Positions 31,172 to 37,431 of a stretch of 37,431 bases of DNA are shown here, one piece after another. The stretch comes from Ignavibacteria bacterium (GTDB lineage Bacteria; Bacteroidota; Ignavibacteria; Tepidaquicellales; OLB5), in assembly GCA_013140565.1 (NCBI GenBank), contig JABFSP010000105.1, positions 1 through 37,431 on the forward strand, given 5' to 3'. The position numbers were made by a program, and so were the translations under genes. The notes beneath the pieces are model-generated. The model did no database searches. It saw nothing but the letters and a program-made list of their open reading frames with translations, and was not told the origin of the DNA. Each line of letters starts with the position of its first letter. The stretch's first letter is position 1.

Positions 31172-33049
31172 ATGAACAAAAAATACATACATATAATATT
31201 CGGTATAATTGTTGCCGTGATATTTGCTATGACCGGCCGCCTCACTGCGCAAACAGGCTGGTATCCTTTGCAATCAGGTACTGAAAATATTCTGAAGTCA
31301 GTTTATTTTGTTTCCCAGAATACCGGTTTCATGTCCGGTAACGGAATAATATTAAAGACTTTAAACGGTGGAACTAACTGGCTCGTTATATCAACAGCGT
31401 TCAGCGGTTCTTCAATTCATTTCAACAATCAGTATACCGGCTACATTTGCGAAGGAACGATCCATAAAACCACCGATGGCGGTGTAAGCTGGTCTGACCT
31501 CGGGCAGACTTCACTTATTTCTGTGAACTTTGCGGATATTAACACCGGTTTTGCCGTAGGTTACAATAGCAAGATCACAAAAACCACTAACGGCGGGGCT
31601 TCATGGGAGCTTCAGTTCGTAAGTATGTATGGTAACAAGTTCAATTCAGTCTTTTTCAGGAATCCCAGTACAGGCTTCATTGCCGGCGGTAAGATGACCG
31701 AACCATACAATGGAGTGATCTATAAAACCATAAACGGCGGAAATTCATGGTATGAAGTATCACCTTCATCTGCTGATATTGATTTCAGATCAGTTACTTT
31801 TCCTTCAAATGAAATTGGATATGCTGTAGGCGGATATGAATACGGTTCTTCGGGTGTAATATACAAAACTTCCAACGGCGGTGAAACCTGGACACAACAG
31901 GGTATTGTTAATAAAGATCTGAACTCAATTCACTTCTGGGATACACAGATCGGTTACACAGTTGGAGAAGACGGCATAATACTTAAAACTACCAATGGCA
32001 GCGCGATATGGAATTCACAGATCTCAAGTTCTGATAAAGACCTGAATTCAGTTTACTTCCTCGCGAACAATTTGGGATACACAGTAGGAATTTCCGGCTC
32101 AGTCCAGAAGACAATTAACGGCGGTATATTCGGACCCCCGTTCGCAGTAAGCGGAAGAGTTACATTTCCAAACGGGCAGCCGGTTACCAATGGTATAGTA
32201 AAAGCTTTAAAATACGATGCACAGCAGAATGCCGTAATAGTGGTAGATACAGCGTATATACAGCCCAATGGCGATTATATGCTCAGGAATCTGAATATTG
32301 ATAGTGTTGATATTATGGCTTATCCTGATGATGAAGATATGGACGCTAATCCACCTCAATTTGTACCTACATATTTTGCCGGCACAAACAACGGAACTAT
32401 CAGCTGGACTTCATCCAGAACATTGTATACTAATAATAATATTTTCAATATAGATATCAGGGTATTTAATATTACAGGTACGGGCGGCAATTCATTTATC
32501 AGCGGCGGTGTTTATGTCGCTCCACCTCAATCGGGTGGATTGCAGAATGCGATTGTTTACGCTATGAGCGGAAATGAATTCAAAGGATTCAGTGTTTCGC
32601 GCAGCGGCGGACCTTATGATATCAATAACATCACACAGGGTACTTACAGGGTTGTTTGTGACAGGTTCGGTTACTGGCAGGCTGAAAAAAATGTTGTTGT
32701 CGGAAGCGTAAGCCCCGATACAATTAATTTTTATATGACAGGTATCAGTGTTATAGGTATAGAACCTGTGGCAGGTATTGTTCCAAAAACATTTAATCTC
32801 AGCCAGAATTATCCAAATCCGTTTAATCCTGTTACAAAGATAAATGTTGATATCCCAAAGAATACAATGGTTAAAGTTGCTGTCTATGACATGATAGGCA
32901 AAGAAATTGAAGTATTAGTAAATAACCAGTTGAGCGCCGGAAGTTATAAAATTGACTGGAATGCATCTAAGTATGCAAGCGGTATTTATTTTTACAGAAT
33001 TACAACATCTGAGTTTACCGATATTAAAAAAATGGTATTGGTAAAATAA
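31172..33049 (+). CDS. Secreted YCF48-like propeller with carboxypeptidase-regulatory-like domain and T9SS sorting domain
   Basis: Seen: signal peptide 1-27 ending LTAQ. YCF48/BNR-type repeats (IILKTLNGGTNWLVI, IYKTINGGNSWYEV, IYKTSNGGETWTQQ) extend to about 325. A prealbumin-like domain starts FAVSGRVTFPNGQPVTNGIV (about 328-400), and a second, divergent one follows (about 435-525). The T9SS type A domain is at about 540-625 (LSQNYPNPFNPVTKINV, YDMIGKEI, YASGIYFYRI and the end KMVLVK). GAGG stands 7 nt before the ATG. The propeller resembles the N-terminal half of the genes at 19332 and 23181, but the carboxypeptidase-regulatory-like modules replace their second half. Extracellular; partner unknown. 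A strong terminator follows. Confidence 0.85.
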   Translation: MNKKYIHIIFGIIVAVIFAMTGRLTAQTGWYPLQSGTENILKSVYFVSQNTGFMSGNGIILKTLNGGTNWLVISTAFSGSSIHFNNQYTGYICEGTIHKTTDGGVSWSDLGQTSLISVNFADINTGFAVGYNSKITKTTNGGASWELQFVSMYGNKFNSVFFRNPSTGFIAGGKMTEPYNGVIYKTINGGNSWYEVSPSSADIDFRSVTFPSNEIGYAVGGYEYGSSGVIYKTSNGGETWTQQGIVNKDLNSIHFWDTQIGYTVGEDGIILKTTNGSAIWNSQISSSDKDLNSVYFLANNLGYTVGISGSVQKTINGGIFGPPFAVSGRVTFPNGQPVTNGIVKALKYDAQQNAVIVVDTAYIQPNGDYMLRNLNIDSVDIMAYPDDEDMDANPPQFVPTYFAGTNNGTISWTSSRTLYTNNNIFNIDIRVFNITGTGGNSFISGGVYVAPPQSGGLQNAIVYAMSGNEFKGFSVSRSGGPYDINNITQGTYRVVCDRFGYWQAEKNVVVGSVSPDTINFYMTGISVIGIEPVAGIVPKTFNLSQNYPNPFNPVTKINVDIPKNTMVKVAVYDMIGKEIEVLVNNQLSAGSYKIDWNASKYASGIYFYRITTSEFTDIKKMVLVK

Positions 33050-33087
33050 TAACTTACTGGATTTTTCCTGATTTTCTCCTCCTTTAG

Positions 33088-33137
33088 AAAAGGCTGACAT
33101 TCTCGTTACCTCCGTAGAATGACAGCCTTTTGTTTTT
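33088..33137 (+). terminator. Intrinsic terminator of the gene at 31172
   Basis: A 16-bp stem with one A-A mismatch (33088-33103 with 33116-33131; core AAAAGGCTG and CAGCCTTTT), then GTTTTTG. It lies 39 nt after the stop. Confidence 0.82.
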
Positions 33138-33236
33138 GCGTACTTTGTCATTCCTCGTTTACCCCCTTGGCCTTGTTTACCCCTTTTGGGACGAAAGCGG
33201 GAATCTCATAAAAAATATTATCCCCCGCAGCATGTG

Positions 33237-33267
33237 TTTACACCAATTACAATAAATCGTATATTTG
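33237..33267 (+). promoter_or_regulatory. Bacteroidetes-type promoter for the lipase gene
   Basis: TTTA (33237-33240), 19 nt, then TATATTTG (33260-33267), a perfect TAnnTTTG box. It covers the TTG at 33265 that could be taken for a start codon, which supports a start at 33298 or 33304. Confidence 0.55.
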
Positions 33268-33303
33268 AAAAATTATTTCATCCATTTTTTAAAAATAATG
33301 CTG

Positions 33304-34365
33304 ATGCCAAAATCAATTAAAGTCATTTTCATTCTTATAGCCATTATTGTAATTTCATACCAATACAGCGGATGCAGTGATGACCTCATGGGTACAGGCG
33401 GCGTTACTACGCCGATGTTTGGAGGTTATGACCTGAGTGAAGCCGGAGTAATGATGACGCTTTCGGCATTATGCTATGTTGCCGAAGGCAATACAAATGC
33501 CCTGCAAATAAGGGATTCTATAAACATTCAGCTTGCTGATTCAAATTACTCAACAGGGGGTGACTGGGAAGTATGCTGGGGACCCGGTGTGAGTCCTACA
33601 GGCGATAACCTGCTGTACATGGCTGTTGATTCAACCGGTGACTCAATTAGATACGCTATTTGCGTCAGGGGCACCGTATTCAATTTTGCCAATATTGTTG
33701 AAGATATAGAAGTGTGGGATATGGAAAAATGGCCGTTTTCCGGCGGAGGAGATTCAGTTGCCCTTGGTTCGCTCAAGGGTCTGGATACGTTACTTAATAC
33801 AACCGATCCGTTAACATTCTTAAGCTTACAGTCTTATCTTAATACACTTAACGCACCAAAGCAGAAGTTGTTTATAACAGGTCACTCGCTCGGCGGGGCT
33901 ATGGCAACCCTGATAACAAAATGGTTTTTAGACCAGGGGTTCACTTCAAGGTTTAAACTTGAAACGTATACTTTCGCGGCGCCAACGGTGGGTAACATAA
34001 GTTTTGTTGGTACATATCACTCACAAATGACTGCAACCGGGTCAGAATCACATCGTTGTGTGAATAACAAAGACGTTGTTCCTTTTGCATGGGCGGGTCT
34101 GCCGGAAATTATCAGCGGGAATATACCAACAACTGTACCGCCGCTTGTAGCAGCTGTTATTCAAACTGCGCATGATTACCTGAAAGACAGTGTGGTGTAT
34201 AAACATGTTGAAACCAAACAGTCACTTGGCTCATTTGATCCGCTTAACTGCGGTGCATCAGGGGAAGACAGTACCTACTTTTGCTGGGTCGGATTTGAAC
34301 ACGCTTCAAACACATATTTAAGACTGCTTAATGCTGATACTATTAACTGGAACAGAAGGCGGTAA
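33304..34365 (+). CDS. Class 3 lipase-like lipoprotein
   Basis: Seen: with the start at 33304 the N-terminus is MPKSIKVIFILIAIIVISYQ followed by YSGC, a lipoprotein signal with lipidated Cys24. YAICVRGT is the oxyanion-loop strand, and ITGHSLGGAMATL holds the nucleophile Ser of GxSxG at about residue 195. NNKDVVPFA gives the likely Asp, and a His in the C-terminal part (YKHVETK or GFEHASN) would complete the triad. Known: lipase class 3 (PF01764) hydrolyses acyl esters. The upstream TTG (33265) lies in the promoter's -7 box; ATG 33298 is the other possible start and adds two residues. Expected to be anchored in the outer or inner membrane. Substrate unknown. Confidence 0.82.
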   Translation: MPKSIKVIFILIAIIVISYQYSGCSDDLMGTGGVTTPMFGGYDLSEAGVMMTLSALCYVAEGNTNALQIRDSINIQLADSNYSTGGDWEVCWGPGVSPTGDNLLYMAVDSTGDSIRYAICVRGTVFNFANIVEDIEVWDMEKWPFSGGGDSVALGSLKGLDTLLNTTDPLTFLSLQSYLNTLNAPKQKLFITGHSLGGAMATLITKWFLDQGFTSRFKLETYTFAAPTVGNISFVGTYHSQMTATGSESHRCVNNKDVVPFAWAGLPEIISGNIPTTVPPLVAAVIQTAHDYLKDSVVYKHVETKQSLGSFDPLNCGASGEDSTYFCWVGFEHASNTYLRLLNADTINWNRRR

Positions 34366-34392
34366 ACAGAACCGCTATACCGGTGGTTAAAT

Positions 34393-34420
34393 ATAATTCA
34401 TTTCTATGGAAATGAATTAT
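34393..34420. repeat. Perfect 12-bp inverted repeat between the lipase gene and the next gene
   Basis: ATAATTCATTTC (34393-34404), loop TATG, GAAATGAATTAT (34409-34420). Followed by GATTATTATT, a weak T tail, so it may end the lipase transcript. Equally it may be an operator for the gene starting 34 nt downstream. Confidence 0.5.
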
Positions 34421-34453
34421 GATTATTATTGAGTAACTAATTAAATACAGGAT

Positions 34454-34984
34454 ATGTCCGAAAGATCAGATAAGTATTTCCAGATGCTTGATGGCTGGCT
34501 GAAGTATTACGGGTTTGAAGCTATTAACGTAAATGCAGAAGCAGGCGCTGACAGGGTTTTCAAAAGGAGCAGGGTAGAGGTAACAAAGTTCGGCAAAGTT
34601 GACTGTTATATTTGCGTTAAGTATATGCCCGAAGGAGCAACTGGTCAGGAAATGAGAATGTACAGCGGAAAAATGTTTTCGCTTGCAAACCGTCATAGAA
34701 CAGGAATGCCGCTCGGATTTGGAGCTATGCTTGTGGTTTACCCGCTTATCATTACCGAAAATCTGTCATCTGAGCTTGTCGGATATCTGAATCAATATTG
34801 TCCAAAACATTTCGCTGCGGCTGAATTTCCGTCAGCTTTGGATCTATCAACAGGAAATCTCTACTACTATCCAAATACTCCCATTTGGGGTTATGCGTAT
34901 TACGCAACATACAGGCGCGAATCGTACAGCTACTTTTCACCAAAATCATGGGAAGAAGTTGCAAGGCAGCAAATAGTGAAGTAA
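34454..34984 (+). CDS. Protein of unknown function, 176 residues
   Basis: Not recognised. Seen: no signal peptide. An N-terminal amphipathic helix (YFQMLDGWLKYYGFEAIN) precedes a beta-rich part with KVDCYICVKYMPEGAT, then a glycine-rich hydrophobic segment PLGFGAMLVVYPLII (about 95-109). The C-terminal third is tyrosine-rich (NLYYYPNTPIWGYAYYATYR). The alternation of strands and one helix suggests a compact cytoplasmic alpha/beta domain, and the hydrophobic stretch looks like a core strand rather than a membrane helix. It has its own strong terminator 22 nt after the stop. No operon partner, so context gives no function. Confidence 0.75.
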   Translation: MSERSDKYFQMLDGWLKYYGFEAINVNAEAGADRVFKRSRVEVTKFGKVDCYICVKYMPEGATGQEMRMYSGKMFSLANRHRTGMPLGFGAMLVVYPLIITENLSSELVGYLNQYCPKHFAAAEFPSALDLSTGNLYYYPNTPIWGYAYYATYRRESYSYFSPKSWEEVARQQIVK

Positions 34985-35006
34985 ATTGCAGAGTATTTAG
35001 TATATG

Positions 35007-35041
35007 AAAAGCCTCTTTTGTATAACAAAAGAGGCTTTTTT
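35007..35041 (+). terminator. Intrinsic terminator of the gene at 34454
   Basis: Perfect 15-bp stem AAAAGCCTCTTTTGT (35007-35021), loop ATA, and its complement (35025-35039), followed by TT. A textbook hairpin with internal T run. Confidence 0.9.
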
Positions 35042-35056
35042 ATTGATTTAAATGCA

Positions 35057-35087
35057 TTTTATCTTTTACAATGGCTCGCTATCTTTG
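35057..35087 (+). promoter_or_regulatory. Bacteroidetes-type promoter for yqeY
   Basis: TTTT (35057-35060), 19 nt, then TATCTTTG (35080-35087), a perfect TAnnTTTG box, 45 nt before the ATG. CAGGAG lies 7 nt before the ATG. Confidence 0.5.
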
Positions 35088-35132
35088 CAATTATTTAAAA
35101 CTATTTTACATTATAATTAACAGGAGTTATTC

Positions 35133-35546
35133 ATGCTTATTGAAACGATCCGTAAGGATATGCAGCAGGCAAAACTTGCCAAAGAAACAGTAAAAGCTAA
35201 CCTGCTTTCTACTTTGTATGCCGAAATTTTCACACAGTCAAAAAACGGCACTCAAATGACCGAAGATGATGAACTTAAGATCATCCGTAAATTCATGAAG
35301 AACGCTGATGAAACACTTTCTTTTGATGTAAGCGAAGAAGCCAAAGCCAAGCTGAATGAAGAGAAGAAAATTCTAGAAGCGTATTTGCCTGCCCAGTTAA
35401 GCAAAGAGAAGATCGAAGAGATAGTAGCATCGCTCATTACCGAAGGCAAAACCATGAAAGAAATTATGCCGTTTTTCAAAGAAAAATATAACGGTTTATA
35501 TGACGGCAGAACAGTAAGTGAGCTGGTTAAGGCAAAAACATCTTAA
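35133..35546 (+). CDS. yqeY: GatB/YqeY domain protein
   Basis: Seen: LIETIRKDMQQAKLAKETVK then LLSTLYAEI at the N-terminus, the polar helix DDELKIIRKFMKNADETLSF, EEKKILEAYLPAQLSKEKIE, and the last helices IMPFFKEKYNGLYDGRTVSELVK. This is the full YqeY layout (137 residues). Known: the C-terminal part resembles the tRNA-binding tail of GatB amidotransferase, and the exact role of free-standing YqeY is not settled. A clear ribosome-binding site (AGGAG) and promoter precede it. It is followed 13 nt later by the TPR gene and then rmuC, so the three are probably one transcript. Confidence 0.92.
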   Translation: MLIETIRKDMQQAKLAKETVKANLLSTLYAEIFTQSKNGTQMTEDDELKIIRKFMKNADETLSFDVSEEAKAKLNEEKKILEAYLPAQLSKEKIEEIVASLITEGKTMKEIMPFFKEKYNGLYDGRTVSELVKAKTS

Positions 35547-35559
35547 TTAATATCATTAC

Positions 35560-36393
35560 ATGATACACATAGCAGGATATTTATTATTAATTTTGTTTAT
35601 TACGGGTTCAGCATTTTCACAGGATGCTGAGGGTTTGTTCACGCAGGGTGAGGAGTACTTCGCCCAGGGCAGATTTACTGATGCGCATTTCAGCTTCAGC
35701 AAGTATATTGAATATAATCCCGATAGCGCAAAAGGATATATTTCGAGGGGCAATACGTACATTTTCCTGAAAAAAATAAAGGACGCGCTCAGTGATTTTG
35801 ATAAAGCTATTTCAATTGACCCCAAAAACTACAAAGCATACAGTGGCAGGGGAACAGCGTATATTTATATGCAGGATGGGGTTGAAGCTTTAAAAAGTTA
35901 CAACAAAGCGCTTGAATTGAATCCGAAGGATGTTGTATCAATGAATTCTATTGCGGTAATTTATTATGGTGAAGGCAAGACCGTTGAAGCGCTTGGCTTC
36001 TTGGATAAAGCTATAAAGATACAGCCGGAAAATGTTGATTCGTACAAGAACCGCGGTTCAATGCGGCTCTTTAACGGTGATACCACAGGCGCACTGGATG
36101 ACCTGAATAAAGCTGTTGAGCTGGGTCCGAACCGCGTTGATGTTTACAATACCCGCGGCGCTATATTCCGCGAAATGAGCCGCTACGATGAAGCAATTGC
36201 TGATTTTACCAAAGCGCTGGAGCTTGACCCGTTTTCAGCGGAAGCTTTATGCAGAATGGGAATTGCATATTTGTATAAGGGTGACTATGACAATGCCATA
36301 CTAAATATGGAAAAAGGTCTCAACATGGATCCATCTTTAAAGGAAACAATGAGCAAATACCTTGAAGAAGCAAGAGAGAAAAAAGGAAAGTAG
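35560..36393 (+). CDS. Exported TPR-repeat protein
   Basis: Seen: signal peptide 1-20 (MIHIAGYLLLILFITGSAFS, then Q). About seven tetratricopeptide repeats then run from residue 25 to 265, with the typical G/A-Y-x-x-A and P patterns (AKGYISRGNTYIFLKKIKDA, YKAYSGRGTAYIYMQDGVEA, VDVYNTRGAIFREMSRYDEA, ALCRMGIAYLYKGDYDNA). No other domain is present. Known: TPR solenoids are protein-binding scaffolds; in this bacterial group exported ones often support envelope assembly or secretion. It starts 13 nt after yqeY and ends 13 nt before rmuC. Binding partner unknown. Confidence 0.85.
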   Translation: MIHIAGYLLLILFITGSAFSQDAEGLFTQGEEYFAQGRFTDAHFSFSKYIEYNPDSAKGYISRGNTYIFLKKIKDALSDFDKAISIDPKNYKAYSGRGTAYIYMQDGVEALKSYNKALELNPKDVVSMNSIAVIYYGEGKTVEALGFLDKAIKIQPENVDSYKNRGSMRLFNGDTTGALDDLNKAVELGPNRVDVYNTRGAIFREMSRYDEAIADFTKALELDPFSAEALCRMGIAYLYKGDYDNAILNMEKGLNMDPSLKETMSKYLEEAREKKGK

Positions 36394-36406
36394 AAGTATA
36401 TAATAA

Positions 36407-37431
36407 ATGGAAATAATTTTATTAATTGCCGGTGTAATTGTTGGGGTGCTGCTTGGCTTTTTCATTGCCAAAAGTAAACAATCAGGTTTATCCTCCAAAA
36501 TTGAAGAAAAAGAAAAATCCTTAATAGAAAAGGATAAGCAGATCAGTGATGCTAGGTCAGAAACTGAACATGAACGGTCTAAAGTAATAGTCCTTGGGAA
36601 TGAACTCTCAACTTCGAAGGCTAACTATAACAATCTTGAAACCAGGCTTACCGAGCAGAAGGGTGAGTTAGAGGAATTACAAACAAAATTTACGAAAGAA
36701 TTTGAAAATCTTGCCGGGAAAATACTGGAAGATAAAAGCAGAAAATTCACAGAGCAGAATAAAGAAAATCTCGATACAATTTTAACTCCATTAAAAGAAC
36801 GTATAGCCGATTTTGAGAAAAAAGTAAACGAAGTTTATATTACGGAAACCAAAGAGCGGGCAGCGCTTGCTGAACAGCTCAGGTATCTGCATGAGCTTAA
36901 TAAACAAATGTCAGAAGAAGCAAATAATCTTACGCGTGCTTTAAAGGGTGATTCGAAGACACAGGGCAATTGGGGTGAGTATATACTTGAAAGTATCCTC
37001 GAGAAATCCGGTCTTGTAAAAGGGCGCGAATTTGTAATTCAGGAGACAATTAAATCTGATGACGGCGCAAATTTGAGACCCGATGTAATTGTTAACATGC
37101 CCGATAATAAAAGTATGATCATTGATTCCAAGGTATCATTAACCGCTTATGAGGCGTTTTGCTCAACAGATGATAAGTTATTGAAGGAAAAATCTTTAAG
37201 TGAGCATATAAATTCTATTCGCAGGCATATTAAGGGATTGAGTCCGAAGGATTACCAGAATCTCTACGGTTTGCAAAGCCTGGATTTTGTGCTGATGTTT
37301 ATTCCTATTGAACCGGCTTTCGCACTGGCAGTGCAAAATGACGCGGCATTATTTTATGATGCGTTTGAAAAAAATATTGTGATTGTAAGTCCATCAACAT
37401 TGCTGGCTACTCTTCGCACTATTTCAAGTAT
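36407..37431 (+). CDS. rmuC: DNA recombination protein RmuC, cut off by the window end
   Basis: Seen: a membrane-anchor helix MEIILLIAGVIVGVLLGFFI at residues 1-20. A long coiled coil (about 25-175, Glu/Lys-rich, e.g. LETRLTEQKGELEELQTKF) follows. The RmuC catalytic-type domain begins GNWGEYILESILEKSGL, then LRPDVIVNMPDNKSMIIDSKVSL (Asp and Asp-x-Lys of a PD-(D/E)xK-like core) and YGLQSLDFVLMFIPIEPAF. The frame is open to the last base, giving 341 codons; some 60-120 residues should follow outside. Known: RmuC limits inversions at short inverted repeats and is a predicted endonuclease. Third gene of the yqeY-TPR-rmuC run. Confidence 0.93.
   Translation, partial: MEIILLIAGVIVGVLLGFFIAKSKQSGLSSKIEEKEKSLIEKDKQISDARSETEHERSKVIVLGNELSTSKANYNNLETRLTEQKGELEELQTKFTKEFENLAGKILEDKSRKFTEQNKENLDTILTPLKERIADFEKKVNEVYITETKERAALAEQLRYLHELNKQMSEEANNLTRALKGDSKTQGNWGEYILESILEKSGLVKGREFVIQETIKSDDGANLRPDVIVNMPDNKSMIIDSKVSLTAYEAFCSTDDKLLKEKSLSEHINSIRRHIKGLSPKDYQNLYGLQSLDFVLMFIPIEPAFALAVQNDAALFYDAFEKNIVIVSPSTLLATLRTISS

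Noticed and set aside
33147-33204. GTCATTCC ... GGGAATCTCA palindromic repeat
   Set aside because: Recalls a common intergenic repeat, but only five bases pair here; too degraded to call.
33265-33303. TTG start of the lipase gene
   Set aside because: It forms the end of the TATATTTG promoter box; a start at 33304 (or 33298) gives a normal lipoprotein signal.

Overview
The window is AT-rich bacterial DNA, probably from the Ignavibacteria or the wider Bacteroidetes/Chlorobi group. The evidence is seven secreted proteins with a C-terminal type IX secretion (T9SS) sorting domain carrying the QNYPNPFNP-type motif, DUF2723 and DUF2279 proteins, a small L28, frequent TTG starts, and promoters of the Bacteroidetes kind (TTTG, 19-20 nt, TAnnTTTG). 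No species can be named from the sequence alone.

Layout. (1) 1-8.7 kb: a TonB-receptor-like outer-membrane protein faces, tail to tail, a minus-strand surface-glycan block (GT-C glycosyltransferase with TPR, methyltransferase, GT9 transferase) preceded by a DUF2723 glycosyltransferase-like gene with its own terminator. (2) 8.7-12 kb: a palindrome-rich intergenic region and two T9SS cargo genes, each followed by a hairpin terminator. (3) 12-15 kb: hldD (ADP-heptose epimerase), a tandem array of imperfect palindromes with a GxxExxY (PDDEXK-type) gene inside one unit, then a family 2 glycosyltransferase. (4) 14.9-19.3 kb: housekeeping genes rpmB, a small unrecognised gene, a translationally coupled DUF2279 pair, and the def-fmt pair. 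(5) 19.3-29.3 kb: four large T9SS cargo genes forming two paralogue pairs, with an unknown helical protein on the opposite strand. (6) 29.3-31.2 kb: a long region without large genes, holding a promoter, structured RNA elements, a 40-codon ORF and a strong terminator, then a TrmB-type regulator with a palindromic operator over its promoter and two tiny membrane-peptide ORFs. (7) 31.2-37.4 kb: another T9SS cargo gene, a class 3 lipase lipoprotein, an unknown protein, yqeY, a TPR protein and the 5' part of rmuC.

How the genes fit together: heptose activation (hldD), GT9, GT2, GT-C and DUF2723 genes point to cell-envelope glycan or glycoprotein synthesis, while the T9SS cargo proteins are candidates for display on or release from that surface. 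def and fmt start and finish N-formyl-methionine handling.

The most unusual part is 29.49-31.1 kb. Three T9SS cargo genes (23181, 25540, 27528) share a 55-58 nt promoter module: TTAACAAA, an A-rich stretch ending CTTTG, exactly 20 nt, then a TATnTTTG-like box. A fourth copy at 29493 has no large gene behind it. Instead it leads into about 350 nt with two predicted three-way-junction folds, ending in an intrinsic terminator. This looks like an undescribed small RNA or micro-ORF transcript that may share control with the secretome genes.
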